Positions 51,620-62,523 of a DNA stretch of 64,000 nucleotides are shown piece after piece. The stretch lies in assembly GCA_016648135.1 (NCBI GenBank), contig JADDOH010023665.1, forward strand, positions 310,001 through 374,000. The letters run 5' to 3'. Below the pieces are notes generated by a model. That model worked only from the letters and a program-made list of their open reading frames with translations. It did no database searches and was not told the origin of the DNA. The position numbers and the translations under genes are program-made. Origin of the DNA: Agrypnia vestita. Lineage: Eukaryota > Arthropoda > Insecta > Trichoptera > Phryganeidae. The stretch's first letter is position 1; every line of letters starts with the position of its first letter.

Positions 51620-52015
51620 CCCCTGCATACAGTTCATATAAGAGACGAGTATATTATATTGCAATCTAACCATAAGTTAAAAAAACTGATAAATATTTGT
51701 TACACTGTGATCAATGCGTATGAATCAGATCTGATTATTCTACAAAATCAGGACCAACACTCGTGTCCACTGAACACGATAAACTTGTCAGAGGTCGGAT
51801 ATCAAAACCACACTTGGAGAAATCTGTAACGCACATGCGTTACATTTCAAATCAAATTAGTTGTTACAACACATGCCACATGTAGAATAATATTCAACAT
51901 TATCCATGATTTACTGCAGATTGTGAGCGCATGCTGTCACTTATGAAACACAACTAAAATATAAAACTACAAAACAAATCGGAAGAAAATCGAATATAAC
52001 GTGTTACGATACTTT
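51620..52015. other. No recognisable gene
   Basis: AT-rich, unique-looking, no feature identified. Confidence 0.3.
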
Positions 52016-52070
52016 TAATTTGACTAAAAAAATATATTTATTTTTTTACTCTACTTATAATCGATTAATT

Positions 52071-52113
52071 ACACCAACATGTTTCGGAAAAACCTTTCCA
52101 TCGTCAGGGTGTT
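52071..52113 (-). ncRNA. Hammerhead ribozyme-like motif
   Basis: Minus strand: ACACC, CTGACGA, T, GGAAA-GGTT-TTTCC, GAAAC, ATGTT, GGTGT. The core, stem I (5 bp) and stem II (5 bp) are perfect. The site would be GTT, which hammerheads cut less well than GTC or GTA. Confidence 0.75.
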
Positions 52114-52224
52114 TTATATATGTCAAAATATCAAAATGAATGATGATTTTGGTTTTCTAAATTATTTTAAAATATTATTGCTAAAGTTCTTGATTACACA
52201 AAATGATTGGAATTTTTTTTAGAA

Positions 52225-52500
52225 TTGGGCTAGTAGTTAAATTTAATTGATTATTAATAATATTTTGTTTACTTTTACATGCTTTACTAATTTCTAATGA
52301 TACTAAATTGTTCAATTTCAGACCAATATTATTTATGTGTAAAATAGAAAGTCCTAAATCTTTACCAAAACCGTGATCATTTTCTAATAAATGTTTTGAA
52401 AATTCAGAAAAACCATGATTATTCAGACATCTCAAATGCTCTTTGACTCTTATATTAAAATTACGGCCGGTTTTTCCAAAACAAAACGCTGTACAATTTT
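52225..52500 (-). pseudogene. Penelope GIY-YIG endonuclease C-terminal fragment
   Basis: From 52500: NCTAFCFGKTGRNFNIRVKE (the YIG strand altered to CFG), HLRCLNNHGFSEFSKHLLEN, LGLSILHINNIGLKLNN and NQLNLTTSPILKKIPII. The frame is continuous to the end of the family-typical tail. The GIY strand and all of the reverse transcriptase are missing. Confidence 0.75.
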
Positions 52501-52556
52501 AACATGTCAATATACAAAGTTGCTCAACCAATTGAAAAAAAAATGTAACTTGATTA

Positions 52557-53093
52557 GAGAGAAGATGAATTTTTACGGAAAAATATCTTAAGAGCTCGAT
52601 ATTGTCGACAAAAAATGGACGTAGTTTAAAATCTCCTATGATGGTAGGACAACCCTGGTTTCCCTCGTTCCACCTCATCGTAGTACTCAAATATACCTGA
52701 GCTCCTGCGACACGGTAAGTACGCAAGTTTGCTGCAGTCATTAGTACACCAGTGTTAAGTAATTGTTGTAATATGAACTAATGTAATGTAGTGTATAAGT
52801 AATGAGAGACAACAGTGTTCCTTCATCCGATCGACCATATTAATACAAATAAATAACTATTCAATACATCTGTAAAACTGTTAGTTACATTACTTCCAAC
52901 ACACATTATTAATAAAAATATATAGTACATTATCAACCATATTTATAAAAGTTCCCAAGGGAACTTTTCAAAATTTTTAACGTCCTAAATAATTAAAATT
53001 CACAAAATGTACTTCAATAATAATACATTGGAATATTTTAGTAATAGACCGAGATCAGCTGGAAATATTTTCCACTTATATTTGAGCACTAGT
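52557..53093. other. No recognisable gene
   Basis: Nothing coding is identified. GGTAGGACAACCCTGGTTTCC near 52640 resembles a transposon end without a partner. Confidence 0.3.
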
Positions 53094-53180
53094 TTCACTA
53101 CATGTTTCGGAAGTCTGTTTTCTTCATCAGGTGAATAAAGACTTAATTCACCTGATGAAGGAAACGGACGTTTCCGTTCT
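53094..53180. ncRNA. Inverted pair of hammerhead-like motifs
   Basis: Minus strand 53135-53094: TTCAC, CTGATGA, AGAAAACAGACTTCC, GAAAC, ATGTA, GTGAA; core intact and stem I perfect over 5 bp. Plus strand from 53147: TTCAC, CTGATGA, A, GGAAAC-GGAC-GTTTCC, then GTTC where GAAAC should be, so the second half is lost. They face each other around GAATAAAGACTTAATTC. Confidence 0.7.
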
Positions 53181-54131
53181 TGTTGTTCTTGTGTCTTACA
53201 TTATATCCCTTTTTATTTTTCTTTTACTTAATTTTCTAATTACATTAACAATATATTAACAATATAGGTATATGCCCCCCACTTTTAAAAACGAGAATTT
53301 AATTATCTATTAAAAATGGGTAAGATTTAATATTCTTATTCTGTTATTCAAATATATATGTAATTAACAATGTAATTAAATAAAAAAATCCTAAATCTAG
53401 TTCTCTCTCTCTCTGTCTCTCTCACACATCAAATTATACATATATACAAGATATATATCTTGATTAATAATACTTTGATGTTTACATCTGATTAGCGAAA
53501 TCGCGAAGGTCTGTTGAGACGAGCAGCTCCTTACTTTATGAGTGCATAACCGTTCTTTTATGTTAGGAAGATGTGAGGACTCGATCAGGAACTCGTCTGA
53601 AGCTCTCCGCAGAACTTGGAACTTGCTGCATCAGGAATCTCCATACGGAGACAGGTCCTGAGCGGATCGATACCATGTTGGGCGAGTTCACCAACACCTA
53701 AGAGAAGTTGTCTGTCGCCAGGTTCTTTATGCGCTTGATCAGACTAGCTTCGAACCAAAGAGGTAATGTTACATTATAACCTCGTTGCTTCGAACGAAGC
53801 AATGACAGTGACGCGGAGGACTAGAATCCCAGTAATTAGCGAACAAACAATCTACCGGTAAAAACAATTCTTAACGAACGCAAACAACATTCTAACATAC
53901 AATGTTGTACATTTAGTATTGCCATTTAGCAGCACTGTTCGGTCTTTTTCCACAAGCCGGAGGACTTCAACATTCACCACTCTATCCACCCAGGAAACCT
54001 ATATATACCTAATATAGATTTTAATATACCTAATATAAACACTAAATAATTTAAAAGAAAAAAAATATTAATATAAATAAACATATTTGAGATAAATGAA
54101 AGACATGAAATGTAACAAAATAAATGTGGCA
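53181..54131. other. No gene called; GC-richer middle
   Basis: A CTCTCTCT patch occurs near 53402-53425. 53500-53830 has higher GC and protein-like short frames on both strands, but nothing I can name. 54000-54060 has tandem TATACCTAATATA. Confidence 0.3.
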
Positions 54132-54300
54132 ATGTAAAAACAATATAAAATAAACAGTATAAAATAACTTAACAATAGAAATGATCAATATATATGGGAA
54201 TAACATAATAAAGAAATAACAATAAATGTAAAAACAATATAAAATAAACAGTATAAAATAATTTAACAATAGAAATGATCAATATATATGGGAATAAACA
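54132..54300. repeat. Tandem duplication, period 94
   Basis: ATGTAAAAACAATATAAAAT begins at 54132 and again at 54226; each copy continues through AACAATAGAAATGATCAATA to TATGGGAATAA with about one substitution. Confidence 0.75.
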
Positions 54301-55316
54301 ACATGAGGAACAAGACATAAGTAAAATTTAGTCCATTAAAATGTAATTTATTCAATTTGTATACAGTCTAAGTGTTTCTTTGATTCGGGTATGCTTCTAC
54401 AACGAAAAATGTCTACAAATTCCGAAAATTTGTTTCCAATACGATGCATGCGTGTTAATGGTGAATTTAATGCATAGCACCAAATACGCAATATTAAATG
54501 TGAGAATGAAAGAAACCAAAAATAATTTTGTGTGGGTTGTCAAGCGATGTCTGCAGACTCTGAAGATAAGATCAATTTTGTGATTGATTGGATTTTTAAT
54601 ATCTAAAGAATTCAAAATCTTGGCAAGCGAATGCGATGAGTTTCTTTGACAGTCAGCGGAAAAAATATTATAATTGAGGATAAAAAAACAACAAGCGAAA
54701 TACTCCAGCAAGGCGAGTTTTAAAACGAAAATCTTATACATTTTATATGGGCCAAGTGAATAATAACAGTGATTATGCAAAGAGCTGGAAAGTGATATAA
54801 ATATAATTATATATATTAATTATATATATATATATATATATATAGGGTATATATTTCGGGGTAATACCGCATAATAAATGAAATAAAGAGAAACACACAA
54901 ATATCAAATAATAAAACTGAAAAATTAAATGCTGGAACCTGGATTCGAAACACAGAGGTCCGTGTTATTACACATATAAAGGATATTACTAAAAAATTCC
55001 AATCAAAAAAATAGATATCTCATTAGTGACATCTGTGGGATGCCTGTCGCGCTAATGATTGTTACAACATGCATGTGAAACGGGTTGTAAAACTTAAATA
55101 TATACTATTCTATCGTGGGTGGAAATGGTGAACGTTACATTGTGTAAAGTGACCACTTAAGCCAGCCGCAAAATACTTCCACACGTACTTTCCCATAAAA
55201 AATATAATTTCGTTTTTATGAGACATCTATACTATATCTTAGTTTTAAAAATAAGAATTTTGGGGTAATGTTGTTCCCCGTGCTGGAACGGGGGGGTTGA
55301 TAAAAATATCATAAAG
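54301..55316. other. No gene; (AT)n tract and one interspersed repeat
   Basis: An (AT)n-rich tract lies at about 54797-54845. 55128-55250 is the repeat shared with 50262-50430. Short frames around 54397-54780 show no known motif. Confidence 0.35.
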
Positions 55317-55640
55317 ATGTACCGTTTTCTTGTCAACGGAGAGTCCTGCCCGGAGACATCCTCGAGCGGGCGTGTCCCGACCACCGAGGATAGTTGCTTC
55401 ATATTCCAGACACGTTTTAGTAATTCACGGCGGGGGCATCAGGTATCAGGTATCGCCGCGCCGCTCTGCATACAATGTAACAATACTGAAGAATATTGTA
55501 CCATAACCGGGCGGTTCTCGGTTCGCGGCCGCCGGCTGTGACAGCAATGTCACGACCGGGTCGAACAATAACCCTTCCAGCCGCGGCGGTGCGGGAACAG
55601 GGCGACCGCCCTTGACCACGCGATCGGGGACCAAATGGGA
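55317..55640 (+). pseudogene. Possible R1/Jockey-like LINE C-terminal fragment
   Basis: It reads GIAAPLCIQCNNTEEYCTIT then, shifted, RTITLPAAAVREQGD. In R1/Jockey-type LINEs a C-terminal block with the pattern C-x2-C, (D/E)xxxHT and later GxxxTLPxxV is usual, and this fits loosely. It is GC-rich compared with its neighbours. Low certainty. Confidence 0.35.
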
Positions 55641-56110
55641 TACAAATAGAAAAATCTAAAAAGAGGAACGAAAGTAGATTGAATGCGGTGGAGATGAGAT
55701 CCCTCAGACGTATGTGCGGCAAATCAATTTATATGACATAGTAAAGAATGCAAATATTGGGAACGAATGTAAAGCTGATCAAAGCATAATTAATAGAATT
55801 TAAAAAGGGTCGCTCAGATGGTTTGAGCATATTGAGCGAATGAGTGAGGAAATAATGGTAAGAAAGATGTATAATGCAAGCGTCGATGGCGACAGAAAGA
55901 GAGGGCGACCCCGGAAGACATGGCGTGACCGAATTAAACAGATACCGGAAGACGGTCCCGTCAGAAGCCTCAACAACCGGCGAGCTTGCGTGCGAGGATG
56001 TATGAAGGTGGATGAGGCGTGAGTTGTATGTCAGGACAGAAGAGTTTGGCGCTCTATCCTCTCTGCCTACCCCCACGGGGAAACGGCGTGATGGTAAGTA
56101 AGTAAGTAAG
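55641..56110 (+). pseudogene. LINE C-terminal remnant and 3' end, (GTAA)-tail family
   Basis: In changing frames: RNESRLNAVEMRSLRRMCG (about 55660-55715), EEIMVRKMYNASVDGDRKRG with RPRKTWRDRIKQIPED and PVRSLNNRRACVRGCMKVDE (55840-56022), then VCQDRRVWRSILSAYPHGET. It ends AAACGGCGTGATG and (GTAA)n at about 56095-56110. Other copies of this tail are at 19377-19516, 27150-27330 and 40700-41215. Confidence 0.75.
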
Positions 56111-56389
56111 TAATAGAAAAACTCTTAAATGGACTAGTGTCGTGTTAGAAATAAGTTTACATGACAGAGTATAAAATTACACAGAGCTGAATTAAACACC
56201 TTCTTTAGGCGAGTGAACTGGGACACAGCGGAAGTATGTCGCCCCTTACATATTTTTAAGACGCATTAGATTTACAATAAATAGACTTTGTTTTTCTTAT
56301 TATTATTTTTATTTCGTTCCAAACCGAATCATTTCAAGTAAAAACGTCATTTTGTAATAAAGCGCGACTTATGTACTGAGATATAATAT
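56111..56389. other. Spacer, nothing recognised
   Basis: No feature seen between the LINE tail and the solo LTR. Confidence 0.3.
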
Positions 56390-56954
56390 TGTCACGTGTC
56401 GTGGCTGCAGGAAGAATTGGTGAAAATGCTGGGATTTAATAATTACTCAATAATTAATAAACTAACGTACAGTCACTTATCACTATTAAATATACACTAT
56501 ATGTCAACTTTAACACTTTATTCTCTATTCATTAGATTATTCCATCCAATTTCCGCACTCATTAATTTCGCTTCGTTTTATATCGCTACGTAAGAACTTT
56601 CCTGAATATCGCTGTCGAATTACCGCTCGCTTGGCACCACTGGCCTCTCGCAACTTGCCGCTACCGCTCGCTTGGCCAGCCTGGCCCGCAGCTCGCGGCT
56701 GCCTTCGCTTCTACGGAAACAACTGACTCGTCCCCATTCCCGTGTGCCGCATTTACACTCGCCAATACTGATATCGAAACTCTCAGACGTTTCCAGCGTT
56801 AATGAGAACCTCCTCGCGGTTTACAGACTTTTGGGAGATGTTTCTCGTAAGCCTTAGACTACGCCAGGCTACTCCGGAATCTTCGGTAGCATCGTAATCA
56901 TTTCAAACAACTGTCACTTGACACGAGTGCGCGACTCCCTCTCGCCTCGTTACA
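56390..56954 (-). mobile_element. Solo LTR of a Gypsy-like retrotransposon, 4-bp duplication ATAT
   Basis: On the minus strand it starts TGTAACGAGGCGAGAGGG and ends GCAGCCACGACACGTGACA, with ATAT on both sides (56386-56389, 56955-56958). The terminal motifs and target are the same as at 22572-23242. The interior is quite different in sequence and GC-richer, so it is a subfamily. GATATAAAACGAAGCG near 56585 may be its TATA box. Confidence 0.7.
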
Positions 56955-56958
56955 ATAT

Positions 56959-57566
56959 TTTTAAGAGCATTTAGTTTGATGTAAGTATAACGTATATGAT
57001 ATAAGTTGACATAAGTGCATATAATTATTTTTCTCTCCATCAACAAAAGAATTCTGTATTCTATATCATTATCGTAAGCGCCCACCTTTTATTTGGAGAG
57101 TGAGGCAAAAAATTTTTGGCCGAAAATTAATTTTTTTACTTTTAATTACATATAAATATAAGCGTGGTCTTTTGAAAAAAATATTGTTTTCATATAATTT
57201 TCTACCAAAGTATTATTAACATTCTATGAATTCTCTGAGCTCTGCAATTAAAATATTAAAATTCTGCACGGTAAATAAAATAGGAATGCCCAAAACCCGT
57301 ACCTACCTGGTTCAGCATCACTTTTGTGTTAATCAAAAACGCGCAGTCTGAATTCAGCTACTTACCTGAAACAAGAGAAAAAATATTTATAAATACAACT
57401 TGATATACAAATAATTATGTCTACTCTAACTTCACCTCGTGTATTGGCCACTATTATATAACATTGCACTTTTCTCAATTTTGAAGTGATAAATAATATA
57501 ATTAATAAAAATGCACTTGAAAAAAATGTTATTTGTGTTAGTATACAACCATTAAAAAATACTTTT
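56959..57566. other. No recognisable gene
   Basis: AT-rich; nothing identified. 57485-57566 leads into the Penelope-type terminal repeat that carries the hammerhead. Confidence 0.3.
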
Positions 57567-57611
57567 TTGTCTACCGGTTTCGAGACGTAACCCGTCTCTT
57601 CGTCAGGACAA
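57567..57611 (-). ncRNA. Hammerhead ribozyme-like motif
   Basis: Minus strand: TTGTC, CTGACGA, A, GAGACG-GGTTA-CGTCTC, GAAAC, CGGTA, GACAA. Stem I TTGTC/GACAA and the 6-bp stem II are perfect; ACCGGT is a self-complementary stem III followed by a GTA site. It is one of the best copies, in a lineage distinct from the others. No Penelope coding sequence is next to it. Confidence 0.8.
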
Positions 57612-57644
57612 CCATTAGACTAGCATGTAAATATCACTACACTA

Positions 57645-57885
57645 CCACGCTACAGCCAGCATTGCATTAACTTCTAATTTGTTCATTCATCACTCTATCG
57701 ACCAAAGATTTTCCACACAAGCGCCTTAGTGATCGCATTTCTACGGCATTCAGTTAACTTTAATTTATTTTTTGTCAATTCCAGGCTTCACTTCCATACA
57801 TTAGAGTTGACATTAGAGTTGGAACTAAAACGCCATTATGTAACGCTAGTCTTGCTTCCTTTGACAGGTTCTATATACAGGTTCT
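57645..57885 (-). mobile_element. LINE internal fragment, (GTAA)-tail family
   Basis: Corresponds to 41020-41190: CAGCCAGCATTGCATT, ACTTCTAATTTGTTCATTC, CCTTAGTGATCGCATTTCTA, AACGCCATTATGTAACGCTA and CTTGCTTCCTTTGACAGGTT. Reversed it encodes pieces of LSKEARLALHNGVLVPTLMS-type sequence with frameshifts. Confidence 0.6.
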
Positions 57886-58249
57886 ACGTAGCACCATTTA
57901 CTTTGTACCCGCAGTCACTCTCCTTTCGATATAGGTATCAGCCTTGCCGTCTCTTATTTTACCAATTTTTTTTTTAAATACGTTTTGTTAAGTAGGGTAT
58001 TTAAGTATGTAAGAATAAATACTTTAACTGCAGTATTAATGTGTCTTAAACGACGGGAAGGTGGTAATTTTTTTTCTGTAACCCCACGCCCCTTTCTTAA
58101 AAAACGGGTTTAGTCCATCTCTGTTATTTTTTTTTATTCTGTGCATAATACAAATTTTATTCTCTAAAGGACAGTACAGAAATACCGATGAGAAAGCTGA
58201 GTACTTCTGTCTATAAAATTTTATGAGAATAATGTACACCTTTTTTTGA
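57886..58249. other. No recognisable gene
   Basis: AT-rich, nothing identified. Confidence 0.3.
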
Positions 58250-58380
58250 CACAGTCCAGCAAGCAGGGAGAACCTGGATGCGAAGGGGGAGAAACAGAGA
58301 TGAGTGGAAGAAAATGGAAGAGGCCTACATCCAGCAGTGGAGAGAAACAGGCTAAGGAAGAAGAAGAAGAAGAAGAATGT
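58250..58380 (+). mobile_element. LINE 3' end with (GAA)n tail
   Basis: AGRTWMRRGRNRDEWKKMEE then AYIQQWRETG and a stop, followed by (GAA)n. It is the last 35 or so codons of the LINE family at 23731-24300 (EEPYIQQWRDED). Confidence 0.65.
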
Positions 58381-59197
58381 ACACCGGCCGATTTTCAACA
58401 CAAACTCTTTGAGTCTTTAGTGCAATTTTTTCAATTAATTTTTACATTTCTTTAAAAAAGTTATACAATTTTTTAACACCCGGTGTGATCGAATATTTTC
58501 ATATGCAACGACAGTGTACGGCTGGGAGTACAAGCAAAATAGAAGTTAAAAAGTAAACCACATCCAGATCGCTCAATAAACATAAATTCTCACTGTATGG
58601 AGTTTTAATTGCCACAACTCACGCTGCATTTGTTTCGCCAGCCGGGCGCGACGGCCAACGCACATACATAATTTATATATTTATTTCATAACAGTCTGTA
58701 AAACACTAACTTACTATCGCGCCTTCTAGATTCCGAAAACTTAAAAAGATCGACGGTTTATTTAAATTTTATTCTATTTTAATTGGGAAATCAAACAGCT
58801 TACTAATAGTAAGTTAAACAACAATACGAGTATAGAAGCAGAGGCAGCAAAAAATGACAAATTTATGTGTCAATGTAGAAATTTCGATCTTTCTATATCC
58901 GCGAAAAATAAATTTGAATCGCAAACTCATCGTTATTTAATATAAAAAGCGTCTTCATTTGAAAAATATTTCCACACAAAAAATTCACGTGACAAAATGG
59001 GCGCTCGGTACGTTTGATCAAAAGGAAGAATTAACAAGGAGATAAGCGAATTGTATAAAATCAAACAAGTCTGTTGAGTGATAAAATTGGAAGCAAACAG
59101 CAATGTTGACATTTATATTATATTTCAAAAATCTCATAAGTATAAGGAAAAAAGTACATATTTTTAACAATGAAATTGATTTTTTTAATCATTTTAG
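58381..59197. other. No recognisable gene
   Basis: Mixed sequence, partly GC-richer around 58620-58670. TATAGAAGCAGAGGCAGC at 58830-58850 weakly resembles a family B end. No gene. Confidence 0.3.
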
Positions 59198-59205
59198 GTT
59201 AATCC

Positions 59206-59644
59206 CAGGGTTCGAAAAAATTCGATTTTTATAATAAAAAACAAATAATCGGATTTTTTTATATATATCAAAAATTGGATATATATCCAAACTTTTTTTC
59301 TCATTTTTTGCACATGTCGGTTGATACTCGAAATAATTATTCATTAAATAAATGAATTGCATACTGAAAAAAGCTAATATATGCAATTATTATATATAAG
59401 TTATAAAAGTTGCTCTTTCTAATGTAGTGTTATGGGTGTTTGTTTCTTTGTGTGAAGTAAAAAACGGATTACATGAAACAAATGAAACTAAAAAACAACC
59501 GTAGCACTTTTTAAAATACAACTAGCGCCATCTATTAACATTTGTAAAAGATTTCTTGGATATATATCAAAAATAAAAATTCAGCCATAAATATCGTGAT
59601 ATATATCATGATATATATCCGCGGATATATATCCTCGAACCTTG
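59206..59644. mobile_element. hAT-like element with perfect 8-bp target duplication
   Basis: GTTAATCC at 59198-59205 and 59645-59652. The ends are CAGGGTTCGA and TCGAACCTTG, a short TIR with one mismatch. The right half is full of ATATATATCC/GGATATATAT repeats. It is 439 bp with no transposase. The 8-bp duplication and CAGGG end fit hAT. Confidence 0.8.
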
Positions 59645-59691
59645 GTTAATCCTGAGATGTTGTTACTCCGAGGTATTGAAAAGTGTGTTTT

Positions 59692-59836
59692 AGGGCCGGT
59701 TGTTTCAAGTTGGATTAAAGTAAGCGTTCTTTTAAAGCATAGATTTTACGTTCTCCACCAATCAGACGATCCGTTTTCGTAAAAATCTATGCTTTGATCG
59801 ACCGCTTACTTTGATCGAACTTGAAACAACCGGGCC
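59692..59836. mobile_element. Small MITE, ends AGGGCCGGTTGTTTCAAGTT
   Basis: The left end AGGGCCGGTTGTTTCAAGTT and right end reversed AGGCCCGGTTGTTTCAAGTT continue through GATTAAAGTAAGCG to AAAGCATAGATTTTACG. Nearly the whole 145 bp folds back on itself. Target duplication unclear. Confidence 0.7.
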
Positions 59837-59986
59837 TGAGACGTCTATATATTTTGGCACGTTATGGTACATTGATCTTCGCATCTGCTAATCACCATGA
59901 TTTAGGATTCACCTTTAAAGTTTTTGTCAGTAGTCATTCGACACCTGTATATCTTGATAATAAATAGTATTACTATTGTTGACATA

Positions 59987-60331
59987 ATGGCATCATTGAT
60001 AGACCCCACCACATCAAAGCCATCGATTTTCTCATATTTTGAATACACTGTACGCCGTGACATCAATTTTACTGTATTTTTGTACCAAATTAGGCGAGTG
60101 CCGTTAGCCGGATCATATCTCGTTTCCAGACAGATTTATCGACCCGTGAAAAAATACATCTCGCTCGAGCTAAACTACTACCACCTAATGAAAGGCGTCG
60201 TTTCGTTATGTGCCGATATCGTCAACGGTACGCCGATCTCAAATGGCATTTTTACCACGTTCGAGACAGATATCAGGTGTTGGGGATTTGTGGTGAGGCG
60301 TCCGAAGCCCGACGTAAATAATAATAAATAA
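59987..60331 (+). CDS. Unassigned 114-codon open frame
   Basis: ATG at 59987 (MASLIDPTTSKPSIFSYFEY) to TAA at 60329-60331, immediately followed by AATAAATAAAC, which includes a possible polyadenylation signal. The frame is open upstream to 59924. Codon use looks more protein-like and less AT-biased than the surroundings. Blocks: YTVRRDINFTVFLYQIRRVP, a hydrophobic-alternating middle, LMKGVVSLCADIVNG, ETDIRCWGFVVRRPKPD. No signal peptide, no clear membrane segment. I do not recognise the family. It could be a host exon, a captured viral fragment or chance. Confidence 0.3.
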   Translation: MASLIDPTTSKPSIFSYFEYTVRRDINFTVFLYQIRRVPLAGSYLVSRQIYRPVKKYISLELNYYHLMKGVVSLCADIVNGTPISNGIFTTFETDIRCWGFVVRRPKPDVNNNK

Positions 60332-60501
60332 ACACATCATAATGCCTCTGGGCTCATTCGTGGGTGTAATTGTTATGAACATGTGAACGTGTTTCCATAT
60401 CCTTATATTATCGAGTTACATGCGTCAGTTTACGCTGGTAGGTCGATTGTGACGGACAGTTAAGTATGTCGCACCGTTAAATTAACTAACCATATAGAGT
60501 G
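60332..60501. other. Spacer, nothing recognised
   Basis: Sequence between the open frame and the next inverted-repeat element. Confidence 0.3.
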
Positions 60502-61011
60502 AGAGCCCGCGACGCCCAGACCTTCGTTATATTATAAAAGCTGAAAATTCTTCTATACATGTCTCTTACACAGGTATAAGCAAACCCAGCCTATAAAACC
60601 TGGGTCGCGGTGGCTTTGGCAGGTAACAGGTAGTAAAGGTGAGTAAAATTGTGTTTCAAATTTGTGATAGTATAAAACTTAGTTTTCATATATTTTAACT
60701 TACAATCATATTAGAAACCGCCTCGTCTATTGGCGGACACTTCGGGCGGTAACAACCCCTTTCCAGACACCCTTACAGTATGATTATTTATAAATCTACT
60801 TTCGTCATAGTATAAAATCTGGCTTTTATATATGTTATTCAGAAAACTATACGAATAATGTTTCCACAATCCCCAGTCACTTTCGATGGTTCCCCTATCT
60901 TCCCAGGCACATTGAAATCTACTCCAGGCGTGCGCGCGATGAATATACTTGTAAGTTGGTGCAAGTTTTCAGCTTTTATAATATAACGAAGGTCTGGGCG
61001 TCGCGGGCTCT
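60502..61011. mobile_element. Element with about 46-bp near-perfect TIRs
   Basis: 60502-60548 (AGAGCCCGCGACGCCCAGAC, CTTCGTTATATTATAAAAGC, TGAAAA) is repeated inverted at 60966-61011. It is 510 bp and non-coding; TAGTATAAAA(C/T)-type motifs occur twice inside. Flanking 9-base segments (TATAGAGTG, TAGACTAAT) do not show a clear duplication, so the superfamily is open. Confidence 0.7.
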
Positions 61012-61039
61012 TAGACTAATACACATTTAGTTTATTTAA

Positions 61040-62030
61040 GGAGGAATACCTACCTAGACACTTCGAAAAAATCGACTTTTAAATTTTTGCATTTTCTTTA
61101 AGCTTTAAGTCTAAAAAATGTCAGGTGAAAATTTCAAGCAAAAATTAAAAAAAATAACAAAGTTATAGCTGATAATAGTGGCATCCCTTTGTTGATTACG
61201 CGCCACGCCACACTGTGCCGCGCAACCCGCAGGTAGCTGCCAGTCGGGCTCTTTAATAATAGAAACGTTAGACCCATTTCGATTATGTTTGTGAAGAGTG
61301 CTTGATGATACGGGAATTCTAAGCAAGGTGGAGGACTCATATTATGGTCCCGGAATTGATGATTTTATATAAGTTGAAAAATTTCGCGATTGAATCATTG
61401 CTTAATGTTCAGATGCGTTTTACTCGATACCATGTTTTGAAAATTGGTGACCAAAATATCTCGGTAACCAATGAACCGATCAACTTGAAATTTTTAGTGG
61501 TTATTTTATACATAAATTTCTATATAAAATATTAAGTCTTTGTCGTAGGATTTTTCTTTTAAGTGACTTTTTTTTATCGGCATAATAAACCCGATTTTTT
61601 CCCTAAAAAACGCTGTTTTAAATTCAAACGCCCGCCATTTTGTCAAAAATCTATATTTTCAAAAACCCCTACGTCAAAGACTAAAAAATTATAGTGTCAA
61701 TTTTTGTTTTTTTTTATTCTGATGATTACTGATGAAACGAGAGTGTGGTCACCGCGGAGGATCTTTTTTTCGACAGAACACAATAATTTTGAATTTTTTT
61801 AATAAAAAACAAATTATCATATTCATAGAAATATGTACAATATATATTATAGATTAATGATGTCCCTGTTACAAAAAATCCAGTTCTTTTCTGAAAAATT
61901 TGGACATACTCAAAATATTCTGTATGTACTTTCATTTAGAAATGATACCAATACCATAATTCATATAGGTTTTCTTTAAAAAATTCACGAAAATTGCCTT
62001 TTTTCGCGCTTCGTAAGTAAGTATTCCACC
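61040..62030 (+). mobile_element. TTAA-type element, ends GGAGGAATACCTACCTAG
   Basis: TTAA at 61036-61039; at the right the equivalent is GTAA (62031-62034), a probable mutation. The right end reversed is GGTGGAATACTTACTTACGA against the left GGAGGAATACCTACCTAGAC. It is about 990 bp. Inside, about 61325-61365 encodes EDSYYGPGIDDF, related to the peptide in 42732-43977. A fragment of the family is at 46928-47046. Confidence 0.65.
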
Positions 62031-62034
62031 GTAA

Positions 62035-62306
62035 CGGTGGATTTTAGGTAAGGATTTCTGGTAGAGAGGAATAATAATCACCGATGTGAAGTTCGAATCT
62101 ACATTAGTATTTAAAATTTAATTGCAAACTTATGGATAAATTTATTCAACGAGATAGTTTTCATTCTATTTACATGTTTTTATTTAACTCTCTTTGTCTA
62201 TTGTTTGTTTGCTGTGGTGGAAACTTGTAATTGATTTTTCACTAACTTCCCGACTAACTAGAGCTCTGAAACTTTCTACGTTTACGTAAAGTGGATGACT
62301 ATACAT
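62035..62306. other. Spacer, nothing recognised
   Basis: AT-rich, no feature. Confidence 0.3.
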
Positions 62307-62523
62307 CAGGGGCGTGCAGTGAGAACAAGATGGGTGACTTTTATTTAAGCATATATTTTGAAAAAATCTAATTTAAATATTTATCTGGCACAATATTGAA
62401 AATCTGAATAATGTGTTAATTATTGTGATAGAAATATTACGAGATTTATCTCTTATTTCGGTTTCTTTTCACAATATATGCTTAGGAAAAAGTCATGCTT
62501 CTTGTTCTCACTGCACGCCCCTG
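62307..62523. mobile_element. hAT-like miniature, sibling of 16469-16688
   Basis: CAGGGGCGTGCAGTGAGAAC at the left and GTTCTCACTGCACGCCCCTG at the right form a perfect 20-bp or longer TIR. TGACTTTTA and TATTTTGAAAAAATC inside match the sibling. Flanking octamers differ, so the duplication is not visible here. Confidence 0.7.

Larger units (their letters stand above)
52027..52545 (-). mobile_element. Short Penelope insertion, 11-bp imperfect target duplication
   Basis: TAATTTGACTA (52016-52026) and TAACTTGATTA (52546-52556) match at 9 of 11 positions. Reading down the minus strand: the terminal block TTTCAATTGGTTGAGCAAC, an endonuclease C-terminal fragment, then the hammerhead arm and end. 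It is only 519 bp. Confidence 0.7.

Noticed and set aside
53402..53425. CRISPR or other regularly spaced repeat array
   Set aside because: It is a plain CT dinucleotide patch; no regularly spaced repeats were seen anywhere in the window.
58036..58455. Glu-rich or Phe-rich open frames on either strand
   Set aside because: They are produced by the (GAA)n tail of a LINE 3' end.
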